Assembly (NCBI GenBank): GCA_963974645.1
Contig: CAXBEA010000004.1
Location: 1-64,000 of the forward strand
Direction of reading: 5' to 3'
DNA from: Motiliproteus sp963974645
GTDB lineage: Bacteria; Pseudomonadota; Gammaproteobacteria; Pseudomonadales; Balneatricaceae
Length of the DNA: 64,000 bases
In this document: positions 1 to 9,114 of the stretch, piece after piece
How positions within the stretch are numbered: position 1 is the stretch's first letter
Layout: each line of letters opens with the position of its first letter
The notes under the pieces: model-generated
What the model was told of the DNA's origin: nothing
Databases searched by the model: none
What the model saw: the letters and a program-made list of their open reading frames with translations, nothing else
Program-made: the position numbers and the translations under genes

Positions 1-96
1 ACTACAAAAACTCACTTCGAAAAAACCGGCTCAGGAGGCCTTAAAACACCCTCTGAAACCTGACTTCGTTTTCGCCTCAGCGGTAACGAGGGGCGC

Positions 97-124
97 ATTC
101 TACAGACACCTGATCTGCCGTCAA
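97..124 (-). promoter_or_regulatory. Strong sigma-70 promoter of stable-RNA type, reading out of the left edge
   Basis: On the minus strand TTGACG (119-124) is followed after 16 bp by TAGAAT (97-102), then a GCGCCC discriminator. The 35 bases upstream are A/T-rich, like an UP element. No ORF is seen between the promoter and the window edge. A near-consensus promoter with a GC-rich discriminator and UP-like sequence is characteristic of rRNA and tRNA operons in gammaproteobacteria. I infer that an rRNA or tRNA operon begins just beyond position 1; the window cannot show it. Confidence 0.65.
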
Positions 125-167
125 CGCCTTTTGTGGATTATTTCAAAAAACTCTCAAAGCTGGGTAT

Positions 168-1595
168 CTATTTCCTCTTATTCTTCTTTTTTGACTTTTT
201 AATGAACAGCGCCATACGGTCTTTCTTCTGAACCTGGCGGCGCGTCAGCTCAACTTTATTACCCTCAAAAGGATTCTTACCCGACTTGAACTGAAATCTT
301 ACTGGCGTTCCTTTGATCTTCAGAACCTTGATAAACTTATTTTTGAGGTAGCGCTTATAGTCCTCCGTCAAACCATCGGTCTGATTACCATGGACGATAA
401 ACAGCGGCGGATTAGAACCGCCTTGGTGCGCATACCTCAATTTTATTCGTCGTCCATTCACCATCGGTGGCTGGTGATCGGCCACAACATCAGCAAGCAA
501 TGTCGTTAGCATATTGGTAGAGAACTTTGCCATCGCCGATTGATATGCTTCGTTTATCGATTGATAGAGATTACCTACCCCTGATCCATGCAGTGCTGAA
601 ATAAAGTGAATATTGGCAAAATCAGCAAAGATTAGTTTGCGATCAATCTGTCTTTTAACCTCCTCTTTAGCATCCGCTGTCATTCCGTCCCACTTATTGA
701 CTGCAATCACCAGCGCCCGGCCATCCTCAAGCGCAAACCCCAACATGTGCAGATCTTGCTCGGTCAGCCCTTCGTGCGCATCCATGACAGCGATGACCAC
801 ATGTGCATCTTTGATCGCCTGCAGGGTTTTAACAATCGAAAATTTCTCTATCGCCTCTTTAATATTTTTACGTCGGCGAACACCCGCTGTATCGATAAGG
901 GTATAGGGGACTTCCGCCTCACCCTCCTGCCTGAGATAGGGAATATAAATACTGTCACGCGTGGTTCCGGGTTGATCAAACACAACAACCCTGTCCTCCC
1001 CAAGCATCTGGTTAACCAAGGTCGACTTGCCAACATTGGGACGACCAATTACCGCAATCCGAACGCCGCGCTCATCAGCCTCCTCTGAAAGGACAGTCTC
1101 CTCCTCATGAAAATCAACCAATACAGTTTCGATTAAACTACGCACTCCCCGCCCATGAGAAGCGGCTATAGGTAGCGCCTCACCCAGCCCAAGTGAAAAG
1201 AAGTCAGCCGCCGCGATGTCTGGATCTGTGCCGTCTGTTTTGTTTACAGCAAGATGATAGGGCTTGTGGGTTTGACGCAGGTGTTTCGCAATCATGGTAT
1301 CGGCTGGGTGCAATCCCGAACGCCCATCGACTAAAAAGATAACGACATCAGCCTCATCGATCGCCAGTAATGACTGTTCGGCCATTTTATAATCGATGCC
1401 CAGCTCAGCACCGCTGATACCCCCGGTATCAATAACCATGAAGTCACGCTCCAGTATTTTGCCCTGGCCGTATTTACGATCGCGGGTTAGCCCCGAATAG
1501 TCGGCGACCAATGCATCACGAGAGCGCGTCAACTGATTAAACAATGTTGACTTGCCGACATTGGGCCGCCCGACGAGGGCGATGACTGGAACCAT
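168..1595 (-). CDS. der: Ribosome assembly GTPase Der (EngA)
   Basis: This is the essential double GTPase that helps mature the 50S subunit. The 475-residue protein has two G domains, each with a GRPNVGKST P-loop (near residues 9 and 184) and DTGG or DTAG switch motifs. NKTD (about 118) and NKWD (about 300) give guanine specificity. A C-terminal KH-like domain (about 360-450) and a basic tail (KKSKKKNKRK) follow. Length and domain order are normal. It is last in the hisS-yfgM-bamB-der series, 61 bp after bamB, as in many gammaproteobacteria. The ATG start sits directly before the first P-loop region. Confidence 0.97.
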   Translation of the reverse strand: MVPVIALVGRPNVGKSTLFNQLTRSRDALVADYSGLTRDRKYGQGKILERDFMVIDTGGISGAELGIDYKMAEQSLLAIDEADVVIFLVDGRSGLHPADTMIAKHLRQTHKPYHLAVNKTDGTDPDIAAADFFSLGLGEALPIAASHGRGVRSLIETVLVDFHEEETVLSEEADERGVRIAVIGRPNVGKSTLVNQMLGEDRVVVFDQPGTTRDSIYIPYLRQEGEAEVPYTLIDTAGVRRRKNIKEAIEKFSIVKTLQAIKDAHVVIAVMDAHEGLTEQDLHMLGFALEDGRALVIAVNKWDGMTADAKEEVKRQIDRKLIFADFANIHFISALHGSGVGNLYQSINEAYQSAMAKFSTNMLTTLLADVVADHQPPMVNGRRIKLRYAHQGGSNPPLFIVHGNQTDGLTEDYKRYLKNKFIKVLKIKGTPVRFQFKSGKNPFEGNKVELTRRQVQKKDRMALFIKKSKKKNKRK

Positions 1596-1656
1596 GATGG
1601 ATACCTAACAGATTAGACAGGGAACCGTAGTTCCCTTTAAAGGACTCAGATAAAAC

Positions 1657-2808
1657 TTAATTCTTTTGTAACGTTAAAGCAGAGAGACGGCCACTGTTGC
1701 TTAGCGTATAAAGCACTCCGTCCTGGCTCAGCGGAGGCGAAACAATAGGCGAAGAACCCTCTGAGTGACGCCCAACGAAACGGCCGTCGGCAGGATCTAT
1801 AAAATGAAGATAACCTTGGTAATCGCCGACAACGACCATACCCTCAAGCAACGCTGGAGAGCTTAGCTGACGATAATAGAGTGCTGACTGCTTCCACTGC
1901 TCAACACCTTTTTTCTTATCAAAAGCGACGATCGCACCCTCAGCATCTACCGCAAATATAAACTGCGCATCCTGAGCCAAAGAGCGATAGCTTGATAGCG
2001 CCTCACTCCAGACGCGCCGACCATCCTGCATCGCTATAGCGCTAATGCGCCCCTGATAACTGCTGGCAAACACACGTCCATCTGCCTGGATCAAAGAGCC
2101 ATCGATATCGACCATTCGCTCTAGCTCGGTACGCCCCTGCGATGTAGTGACCTGACTTTCCCAGAGCACATCACCACTATGCAAATCTAGAGCCACTATC
2201 TTGCCACTGGAAAAGCCTGCATAGACCACATCCCCGAGAGCCAATGGAGTACTGGTTCCCCGAAGTGTCAGAGCGGGTTCCTGTGCTGAGTAGCTCCAAC
2301 GCAGTTCACCGGTATCACTATCCAGCGCTGACAGGCGCCCATCGATCGTCTGAACCAACGCCAGACCTGATGCCAGTTGCGCCGGAGCAACCGCCTCACT
2401 GGTCAAACGTCCACGCCAAACCTCGGCTCCATCCAATGCGCTTAAGGCGACTATCTGGCCATCAAAACCTGTGACAACCACCCGACCCTCACCCAGTCCA
2501 ACCCCCCCGCTCACTGGGATATCCACTTGCTGACGCCAGGCCCTATCACCGCTTTCACGCTCAATCGCGTAGACGGCGCCTTTATGATCTACAGCGAAGA
2601 TACGGCTCGATAAGATCTGCGGCGTTAATTGATGGTATTTATCGCCCAAGCCATCGCCTATCTGCACAGACCAAAGCTCTTTCACCTCATACAGCGTAGA
2701 AATCTCTTCTAACTCCGCTGGCTGAATTTCTTCATCAGAATCCCATAAACCACAGCCACTTATCACAGTGATCAGCAGCAACCCAAAAAGGCGAATAAGC
2801 AGCGACAT
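1657..2808 (-). CDS. bamB: Outer-membrane protein assembly lipoprotein BamB
   Basis: BamB is the beta-propeller lipoprotein of the BAM complex, which inserts beta-barrel proteins in the outer membrane. The 383-residue precursor starts with a lipoprotein signal ending in VISGC, placing the lipidated Cys near residue 19. The body is a series of PQQ-type WD-like blades with recurring patterns such as VYAIERESGDRAWRQ, ALDGAEVWRG and ALDLHSGDVLWES. Its start overlaps the yfgM stop by one base (TGATG), so the two are probably translationally coupled. The neighbours yfgM and der match the usual order. Confidence 0.95.
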   Translation of the reverse strand: MSLLIRLFGLLLITVISGCGLWDSDEEIQPAELEEISTLYEVKELWSVQIGDGLGDKYHQLTPQILSSRIFAVDHKGAVYAIERESGDRAWRQQVDIPVSGGVGLGEGRVVVTGFDGQIVALSALDGAEVWRGRLTSEAVAPAQLASGLALVQTIDGRLSALDSDTGELRWSYSAQEPALTLRGTSTPLALGDVVYAGFSSGKIVALDLHSGDVLWESQVTTSQGRTELERMVDIDGSLIQADGRVFASSYQGRISAIAMQDGRRVWSEALSSYRSLAQDAQFIFAVDAEGAIVAFDKKKGVEQWKQSALYYRQLSSPALLEGMVVVGDYQGYLHFIDPADGRFVGRHSEGSSPIVSPPLSQDGVLYTLSNSGRLSALTLQKN

Positions 2809-3467
2809 CAGTTAACACCCTGAACAGCAAGATCATCCAACTTCATTGCAATCACTGGGCGAGAGCCGTCGGCATTAGCAAAGACCCCTAAGCTATAAGC
2901 ATCACGAGCCTGATCAGGCTTACCCAGGGCCAACAACAGATCGCCCTTCATCTCATAAAAAGCTGCTTCAAATCCCGCCTCAGGTTTATCACCTAATCGT
3001 GCCAATGCATCTTCTGCCTGACCCGATGCAAGTAGCAACTGGGCCAACCGCAGCCGAGCAACCTGTAAAACTGAGGCCGCTGCTTTCTGTGTCAGCAGCC
3101 ACTCCAGCTCAGTACGTGCCTGATCCAGATGGCCTTGATCAACGGCATGTTTGGCTAACCACAAAGAGGCGTATAGCGAGTAAGTGGAACCTGAATAATC
3201 GGTTTTCAACTGATTGGCGATATACGCAGTGCTCTTAAGGCGCTCATCAGACAGCGACTCTCCTGGTTGGAGCTGCGATTGCTGAACTAACGACTGATAC
3301 AGGGCAGATGCAGCCTCAGCCGTTTCACGCTCATAGTCTTGCCAACCCCGCCAACCAAAAACAGCAACTGCAGCGATGACCACCCCTATTACCGTGGAAC
3401 GACCATTTTCCTTCCACCAGTTTTTTATCGCTTCAACCTGTTCTTCTTCGGTTCTCATGTCAGACAC
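2808..3467 (-). CDS. yfgM: YfgM family tetratricopeptide membrane protein
   Basis: YfgM is a single-pass inner-membrane protein whose periplasmic TPR-like domain works with the chaperone PpiD at the Sec translocon. The 219-residue product has a cytosolic N-terminus, one membrane segment (about residues 24-42, TVIGVVIAAVAVFGWRGW) and then helical repeats (about 80-200). The start is probably GTG: an AAGGAGA Shine-Dalgarno lies 6 bases before it, while the ATG three codons on is too far away. The gene sits between hisS and bamB as is standard. Confidence 0.9.
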   Translation of the reverse strand: MSDMRTEEEQVEAIKNWWKENGRSTVIGVVIAAVAVFGWRGWQDYERETAEAASALYQSLVQQSQLQPGESLSDERLKSTAYIANQLKTDYSGSTYSLYASLWLAKHAVDQGHLDQARTELEWLLTQKAAASVLQVARLRLAQLLLASGQAEDALARLGDKPEAGFEAAFYEMKGDLLLALGKPDQARDAYSLGVFANADGSRPVIAMKLDDLAVQGVN

Positions 3468-3501
3468 TGCTGTCTCCTTAACATTAAAATATAGACTCTA
3501 C

Positions 3502-4767
3502 TCAGCGCAGGAAACGCGCCTGCAATCGTGCGATAAACCCATCGAGGGCTAATCCGTCTAGCGGCTGATTATCTTCCCAAATCCGCAGTTGAACTTCACC
3601 TTCAACCTCCGAAAGCAACACAATCCAGGGGGCTCCGGTTTGCCGGGCTTTGTTATTAACATTTTTTAATCCGCTGCAATGTGTCATTAAGCGTAGCCCT
3701 GGCACCGCATCCCGAAGTGTTTCAGCCATCTGAATGACTCTAGACTGCAACCCTTTATGCTCTGCTGCCAAATAAAGATCCAACGGACGCCGGACCTCCT
3801 CCGAAACCAGATCCAGTGCTTCCAGCATAAGCACTAAACGCTCGATGCCCATAGCAAAACCAACCCCAGGGGTAGGACGACCTCCAAGCTGCTTAACCAA
3901 CCCATCATAACGCCCGCCAGCGCAGACCGTACCCTGAGCGCCTAAGCGATCAGTGACCCACTCAAAGACGGTCTTGCAGTAGTAATCAAGTCCACGCACC
4001 AACCTCGGATTCACCTCATAACAAATCCCAGCCGCGTCCAGCAACTGCCGCAGCTCAGAGAAATGTAACCGGGACTCCTCATCCAAGTAATCGGTTAACA
4101 CGGGGGCGTTCCGCAGCAGCTGCTGGGTCAGTGGCACCTTTGAATCAAGCACCCGTAGCGGGTTTGATTTAACCCTGCGCTGTGAATCCTCATCAAGCGC
4201 CTCATAATGCGCGTCAAGGTAGCTCACCAATGCATCGCGATAGCGAGCCCGAGCTTCGTTACTGCCCAATGAGTTGAGCTGCAGTGTCACGTGCGGTAAC
4301 AATCCCAATTCTTTCCATAGCCGCGCAGACAGCATAATCACTTCGGCATCGCTGTCTGCACCTGCCATACCGAAGGTTTCTACACCTATCTGATGAAACT
4401 GACGGTAACGTCCTTTCTGCGGTTTTTCATAGCGAAACATCGGCCCTTGATACCAAAGTCTCTGCACCTGATTGAATAACAGCCCATGCTCTTCAGCAGC
4501 CCGAACACAACCCGCAGTACCTTCTGGACGGAGGGTAAGACTTTCCTCATTCCGATCATTAAAGGTATACATCTCCTTTTCAACGATATCGGTGACCTCA
4601 CCGATAGAGCGTTTAAAAAGCTCTGTTTTCTCGACGACCGGTAGGCGAATCTCACTGTAAGCATACTGACCCAATACCCGTTCGACCGTGGATTCTAGGT
4701 AGCGCCAAAGTGGTGATTGATCAGGAAGTATATCGTTCATACCTCGAATGGCCTGAATCTTTGCCAA
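3502..4767 (-). CDS. hisS: Histidyl-tRNA synthetase
   Basis: HisS charges tRNA-His with histidine. The 421-residue protein has the class II core: an N-terminal catalytic domain with TLRPEGTAG (motif 2 region), the histidine-specific LVRGLDYYCKTVFEW segment (about 260) and motif 3 GVGFAMGIERL (about 300). A C-terminal anticodon-binding domain (about 325-421) follows. Length is typical. It lies in the rodZ-hisS-yfgM-bamB-der series, 34 bp from rodZ on one side and 34 bp from yfgM on the other. Confidence 0.97.
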   Translation of the reverse strand: MAKIQAIRGMNDILPDQSPLWRYLESTVERVLGQYAYSEIRLPVVEKTELFKRSIGEVTDIVEKEMYTFNDRNEESLTLRPEGTAGCVRAAEEHGLLFNQVQRLWYQGPMFRYEKPQKGRYRQFHQIGVETFGMAGADSDAEVIMLSARLWKELGLLPHVTLQLNSLGSNEARARYRDALVSYLDAHYEALDEDSQRRVKSNPLRVLDSKVPLTQQLLRNAPVLTDYLDEESRLHFSELRQLLDAAGICYEVNPRLVRGLDYYCKTVFEWVTDRLGAQGTVCAGGRYDGLVKQLGGRPTPGVGFAMGIERLVLMLEALDLVSEEVRRPLDLYLAAEHKGLQSRVIQMAETLRDAVPGLRLMTHCSGLKNVNNKARQTGAPWIVLLSEVEGEVQLRIWEDNQPLDGLALDGFIARLQARFLR

Positions 4768-4800
4768 AGCGTTAATCCTAAATAGAGAGTGACTAAAAAA

Positions 4801-5766
4801 TTATTCGAGCGTTAAACGTGCGACGCCTTTTTTCGTGTAAAGCGCCAAATCCAGAGGTTGACCGCGAAACTCAGACTGAGCCACCGCGGAGGCCTGGCCG
4901 ATTAACAACTCGACGGGAAGCGAATCTAAATTTCGTTCTAGGGTATTGCCTTCCTGCATCAGGCTAGCAAAGATGACTTTACCACTAGCATCCTTGATAC
5001 TGACCCAGCACTCATCGCTAAAACGAATCATCAAGACTGCCTGGGCCGCCTCCTCCGACTCAGCCGCATTTTCTGCTTCAGCAACGAGGACAGTCTCTTT
5101 CACATCAGCGGCGGTTGATTCCAGCGCATCTTTTTCCAAACCCTTCGCCAAACGGGCTATATCTTCCTCGGAAAGATATTCCGGATCAGCCTCCTTAGCC
5201 GCAGGCTCAGCACTCTGCCTCAAAGCCGGCACTGTATCAGCAGCATCTGAAATCTCAACAATCCCTTCTTCTGGTTTAGTGATGGGCTCTGGCGCTACCA
5301 GAGCAGACGAGACCGCCGAAAATACGCCTACCAGCGAAGTACTCCCCCCCATCTGGGTTTGCCACCACCAGATACTAGATCCGAACAAAATCAGCACAAA
5401 AACAACCACAGATACACGAATCATCGGATCGCCAAGGTGTGCTTGAGGCTTTACCCTGTTGATTGTCTTAACCGGTCGCTGAGCTCCTCCTCCGTAGAGT
5501 GCGTTGAAGTCCCTTACCAGCACGTCTGCATCTAGCTCTAAAAGCCGGCCATAGGTACGCACATAACCCCGCGCAAACGCGAGTCCTGGCAGCACCTGAA
5601 TATCACCTCGCTCTAGCGCATCGAGCTGAGCCACCGATATTTTAATTCTGTTGGAGACTTCTTCGAGAGAGAGCCCCTTCTTTTCTCGAGCCTGCTGTAA
5701 AGACAGTCCGGGTAAAGGACTTCCTACCGCCTCAGCTAGCGTATCTGTTGAGGGTATTTTAGACAC
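4801..5766 (-). CDS. rodZ: Cytoskeletal membrane protein RodZ
   Basis: RodZ links the MreB cytoskeleton to the cell-wall elongation machinery. The 321-residue protein has an N-terminal cytoplasmic helix-turn-helix (about 22-75, with LSLEEVSNRIKISVAQLDAL), a basic linker and one membrane helix (about 116-136). An acidic, Ala/Glu-rich low-complexity stretch (about 165-240) and a C-terminal DUF4115 beta domain (about 243-315) complete it. The GTG start overlaps the pilW TAG stop by one base (TAGTG), which implies coupled translation. Confidence 0.93.
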   Translation of the reverse strand: MSKIPSTDTLAEAVGSPLPGLSLQQAREKKGLSLEEVSNRIKISVAQLDALERGDIQVLPGLAFARGYVRTYGRLLELDADVLVRDFNALYGGGAQRPVKTINRVKPQAHLGDPMIRVSVVVFVLILFGSSIWWWQTQMGGSTSLVGVFSAVSSALVAPEPITKPEEGIVEISDAADTVPALRQSAEPAAKEADPEYLSEEDIARLAKGLEKDALESTAADVKETVLVAEAENAAESEEAAQAVLMIRFSDECWVSIKDASGKVIFASLMQEGNTLERNLDSLPVELLIGQASAVAQSEFRGQPLDLALYTKKGVARLTLE

Positions 5767-6530
5767 TAGCGTGCTTCCTTGTAGCGTTGATATTCAATTG
5801 AATCGGGATAAATATTTTTAAGGATTAACGCATAAGTCGCAGCTTTACCAGGATCGCTATTTTGCCGAGAAAGCAATACGCCTAGATAAAGACTTTTAGC
5901 CGTATGCTCGCCCTGATGCAAGCGCACCAAGGATGAAAACCTCTCAAAATATTTAAATGATTTTCCCAATTCTTTACGTTCAAACTCTATCGTCGCCAGC
6001 TCGACCAGAGCACTGGCTGAGTTTGGATTAAGACGCAAGACCTGTAGATAGGTCTGTTCAGCTTGCTCAGCCTGATTGGAACGGCTATAGCAACTAGCAA
6101 GATTCTCTAGAGCCCAGACACGCTGGTTATACAACGGATCGTTAGCCGCCTTGGCCAAGTAGCCACAGGCATCAGAATAACGCTGCGTATTCAACAAAAA
6201 CGCACCGTAATTATTGTTTATAATCGAATCATCAGGGGCCTCTGCTAAGGCTTTTTTATAATAAATATCAGCGGTCTCCTGCTCGCCTTGATGCTGAAAA
6301 ACTAACGCCATCAACATCAACGACGCAGAAGCCTTGGGATTAATATTTAACGCTTCTTTTAACGGTCCCTTAGCATTCTCATACTGCTCAAGACGAATAT
6401 ACTCACGTGCAACATTGTTCCATGCCTGAACTCTCTCGGGAATGGCTCTTTGTTGATACTGTGAGTCATTCTGTGTCGCACAGCCCGTCAGTAACAACGT
6501 GGTAACGATAACGGCCTTGGTAAACTTCAC
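5766..6530 (-). CDS. pilW: Type IV pilus biogenesis/stability lipoprotein PilW (PilF)
   Basis: PilW (PilF in Pseudomonas) is the outer-membrane lipoprotein needed for assembly of the PilQ secretin. The 254-residue precursor has a lipobox LLLTGC with Cys near residue 18. Tandem TPR repeats run from about 35 to 220 with motifs such as NNNYGAFLLNTQRYSDACGYLAKA. The gene lies between rlmN (13 bp gap) and rodZ (1-base overlap), the usual Pseudomonas-like context. No other pilus genes are in the window. Confidence 0.92.
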   Translation of the reverse strand: MKFTKAVIVTTLLLTGCATQNDSQYQQRAIPERVQAWNNVAREYIRLEQYENAKGPLKEALNINPKASASLMLMALVFQHQGEQETADIYYKKALAEAPDDSIINNNYGAFLLNTQRYSDACGYLAKAANDPLYNQRVWALENLASCYSRSNQAEQAEQTYLQVLRLNPNSASALVELATIEFERKELGKSFKYFERFSSLVRLHQGEHTAKSLYLGVLLSRQNSDPGKAATYALILKNIYPDSIEYQRYKEAR

Positions 6531-6543
6531 GAACGCTCCTTAT

Positions 6544-7671
6544 TTATGATCCATCGGCCACTGAACTTTGAACAACGGGGATAAGCTTCTGAGTTCTTCG
6601 GGTGCGGTCATCAACTTGACCTACGAGTTGACCACAGGCCGCGTCAATATCATCACCTCGGGTACTGCGAACGGTAGTAATCAATCCAGAATAAGTCGTT
6701 ATCTCTTTAAATCGCTCTATTGACTCCCTGTGCGAACGGCGATAACCAGAATTTGGAAATGGATTAAACGGAATCAAATTCAACTTGCAGGGTAGGTTTT
6801 TCAAAATCTTAACCAGCTCACGTGCATGCGCTGGTTGATCGTTCACACCGTCAATCAAGGTATATTCAATCGTAACAACGCGTTTGTCGTTGCAACTGGC
6901 AAGATAACGCTGACCTGCAGCAATAACCTCTGCTATCGGATAGCGTTTATTCAACGGCACCAACTCACTACGGAGTTCGTCATTAGGGGCATGCAAAGAG
7001 ATCGCCAAGGAAACATCGGTCACCTCGGCGAGTCGGTCTATCGCCGGTACTAATCCTGCTGTACTCAAGGTTACCCGCCGTTTGGACAGCCCGTAAGCAT
7101 TATCTTCCATCATCAGCGACATGGCATCGACGACCGGCTCAAAATTCATCAGCGGCTCCCCCATTCCCATCATCACCACATTAGTCACACGGCGAAGGTC
7201 TTCCGTCGTATCTACCGGACCATAGGACAAAATAGCCACTCGAACCTGACCGATGATCTCCGCTGCAGTCAAATTCCGATTAAATCCTTGCTTACCTGTC
7301 GAACAAAAGCTGCAATCAAGCGAACAACCCACCTGCGAGGAGACGCAGAGTGTTCGACGATCACCATCAGGAATCAACACGGCTTCCATCGAACTGCCGC
7401 CATCAACGCGTAATACCCACTTACGCGTACCGTCTTTAGAAATCTCTTGATGAACAATCTCCGGTGGCCGGATCTCTGCTATCTCGCTTAGCTTACTACG
7501 CAACGCCTTACTGACGTTCGTCATCTCCTCAAAACTGCAGGCACCGTTTTGATGAATCCATTTTATTACCTGAGTCGCACGAAACTTTTTCTCGCCGATA
7601 CTCTCGAAAAACCTCTCCATCTTGCTTTTCGACAGGCCCAGCAGATTTATTTTTTCAGGCGTTTGTGTCAT
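6544..7671 (-). CDS. rlmN: Dual-specificity 23S rRNA/tRNA adenine-C2 methyltransferase RlmN
   Basis: RlmN is a radical-SAM enzyme that makes m2A2503 in 23S rRNA and m2A37 in some tRNAs. The 375-residue protein carries the iron-sulfur motif CSLDCSFC (about 119-126). A GMGEPL SAM-binding motif lies near residue 169. The catalytic Cys is in DIDAACGQL near residue 345. Length and motif spacing are normal. It is followed by pilW, with ndk 66 bp upstream, matching the conserved ndk-rlmN-pilW order. Confidence 0.96.
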   Translation of the reverse strand: MTQTPEKINLLGLSKSKMERFFESIGEKKFRATQVIKWIHQNGACSFEEMTNVSKALRSKLSEIAEIRPPEIVHQEISKDGTRKWVLRVDGGSSMEAVLIPDGDRRTLCVSSQVGCSLDCSFCSTGKQGFNRNLTAAEIIGQVRVAILSYGPVDTTEDLRRVTNVVMMGMGEPLMNFEPVVDAMSLMMEDNAYGLSKRRVTLSTAGLVPAIDRLAEVTDVSLAISLHAPNDELRSELVPLNKRYPIAEVIAAGQRYLASCNDKRVVTIEYTLIDGVNDQPAHARELVKILKNLPCKLNLIPFNPFPNSGYRRSHRESIERFKEITTYSGLITTVRSTRGDDIDAACGQLVGQVDDRTRRTQKLIPVVQSSVADGS

Positions 7672-7737
7672 GACACGAAAATCTCAACAAAAGAAAAAGC
7701 AGCGTGCAAAGGTTTTCCTTCGCACGCAAATACGCAA

Positions 7738-8145
7738 TTAACCGCCAAAGAAATATGCGATTTCCCGTGCAGCAGAAGCCGCCGAGTCAGAGCCGTGTAC
7801 CGCGTTGGCATCGATTGACTCAGCAAAGTCTGCACGAATAGTACCTGCCGCCGCCTCCTTAGGGTTGGTTGCGCCCATCAGATCACGATTTTTAACAATG
7901 GCATTTTCGCCTTCCAGCGCTTGGACCATCACTGGGCCCGACATCATGAATGTAACCAAAGCCTCAAAGAAAGGACGCCCCTTATGCTCTGCGTAAAATC
8001 CTTCTGCCAGTTCACGACTCAGAGTCAACATCTTGGCCTCAACAATCTTCAAGCCGTTAGTCTCGAAGCGACTGTAGATCTTACCAACCACATTCTTTGC
8101 AACAGCATCCGGCTTGATGATAGAAAGAGTACGTTCAATTGCCAT
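7738..8145 (-). CDS. ndk: Nucleoside diphosphate kinase
   Basis: Ndk transfers the gamma phosphate between nucleoside triphosphates and diphosphates, balancing NTP and dNTP pools. The 135-residue protein has the N-terminal ERTLSIIKPDAV strand, the GATNPKEAAAGTIR loop and the phospho-histidine motif NAVHGSDS (His near residue 117). The C-terminus stops at YFFGG, a few residues shorter than the roughly 141-143 residues usual in gammaproteobacteria; the active site is unaffected. It is the first gene of the minus-strand cluster, so its promoter should lie in 8146-8289. Confidence 0.96.
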   Translation of the reverse strand: MAIERTLSIIKPDAVAKNVVGKIYSRFETNGLKIVEAKMLTLSRELAEGFYAEHKGRPFFEALVTFMMSGPVMVQALEGENAIVKNRDLMGATNPKEAAAGTIRADFAESIDANAVHGSDSAASAAREIAYFFGG

Positions 8146-8289
8146 GTAAATTCACCAATAGTTTGAGTGTAAAAACGGCTGATTATAATGGTCTGGCATG
8201 CGCTATGACAGCGCTATCTCAACAAAGGCAGCTTATTCAAACTCGTCTAGACTGAGTCTGTAACCAAAAGCCGCAGAGGATGTCTATTT

Positions 8290-8631
8290 ATGCCAAATAG
8301 CCCTATAAGCCATATGCTCTTAGCCTGGCAGCAACACACGGTAAAACATCTGCCGCAGGTCAATTACGAAATTGCTGTCAACAGAGAAGATGTCATAAAG
8401 CTTGAAGCCATAGCCGAGCTATACCAGCTCCCACTGGATGACATCATCGCCAATCTTGTCAGTTGCGCACTGAAAGAAGCTGAACAAAAAATGCCCTATA
8501 TTCAAGGTCAAAAAATAATTCGAATGGAAGAGGGAGATCCCGTATATGAAGATATTGGAGCAACCCCAAAATACTTAAAAATCAAACAGCGTATCGAGCA
8601 ACTGCACATGAAGCAAACCGGTCAGGAGTAA
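8290..8631 (+). CDS. Conserved hypothetical protein, ribbon-helix-helix-like
   Basis: This 113-residue plus-strand gene stands between two minus-strand genes. The N-terminus (HMLLAWQQHT) is helical. A central stretch with LEAIAELYQLPLDDIIANLVSCALKEAE resembles the helix-helix portion of small ribbon-helix-helix-like folds, and a motif GDPVYEDIGATPKYL follows. From memory, similar proteins exist in Pseudomonas, sometimes labelled 'type 1 pili tip component', but I cannot confirm this and no function is claimed. A GCAGAGGATG stretch lies just before the ATG region. There is no signal peptide or membrane segment. Confidence 0.75.
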   Translation: MPNSPISHMLLAWQQHTVKHLPQVNYEIAVNREDVIKLEAIAELYQLPLDDIIANLVSCALKEAEQKMPYIQGQKIIRMEEGDPVYEDIGATPKYLKIKQRIEQLHMKQTGQE

Positions 8632-8702
8632 CATCTCTATTTGAGATAACAAAATGAAGCCTCTCACAGCGACTACAATTAAGCTTGGTACTCCAAATAA
8701 AA

Positions 8703-8724
8703 ACGGGGCCTTATCCGGCCCCGT
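8703..8724 (-). terminator. Rho-independent terminator of comEA
   Basis: An 8-bp perfect GC-rich stem (ACGGGGCC/GGCCCCGT) with a 6-base loop is followed on the minus strand by TTTTATTT. It lies 35 bp past the comEA stop. Between it and the convergent hypothetical gene are about 70 bases with nothing recognisable. It may also stop plus-strand transcription, though the U-tract favours the minus strand. Confidence 0.85.
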
Positions 8725-8758
8725 CTATCCATCAGCAAGCATAGTTACCTTCGAACTA

Positions 8759-9049
8759 TCATTTTTTCACGACAGCTTCAGGAAAAGTAACTTGCAACAC
8801 ATCTCGGTTACGTCCTATCAATGCCTGACCAACACCCTTAACAGCCAGCAACTGATCAACTGTTTGAAAAGGTCCGTGCAACTCTCTATAACGAACAATC
8901 TCCTGTGCTTTTACTAGGCCGATTCCATTCAGCCCCTGTGCCATCTGCTCTGCGGATGCCCGATTAATATCTATAGCCGCCACAGCCTGTAACGACAGCC
9001 CCAGCAGCAGACCGAGCAATCCAGCTTTAATCCCTTTTATCATTGTCAC
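8759..9049 (-). CDS. comEA: ComEA family helix-hairpin-helix DNA-binding protein
   Basis: This is a secreted DNA-binding protein of the type that holds incoming DNA in the periplasm during natural transformation. The 96-residue precursor has a signal peptide (about 1-24, LLGLLLGLSLQAVAA). Tandem helix-hairpin-helix motifs follow: INRASAEQMAQGLNGIGLVKAQEIV (about 28-52) and the second around LLAVKGVGQALI. The gene is alone between pyrF and a terminator. A TTTATATATAAA palindrome (9070-9081) upstream may belong to its promoter. In gammaproteobacteria such solo proteins are not always proven competence factors. Confidence 0.88.
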   Translation of the reverse strand: MTMIKGIKAGLLGLLLGLSLQAVAAIDINRASAEQMAQGLNGIGLVKAQEIVRYRELHGPFQTVDQLLAVKGVGQALIGRNRDVLQVTFPEAVVKK

Positions 9050-9114
9050 ACTCCTTGTGTAAAAATTTATTTATATATAAATCAATACTCATCCATTAGG
9101 GATGAATATTCAGC

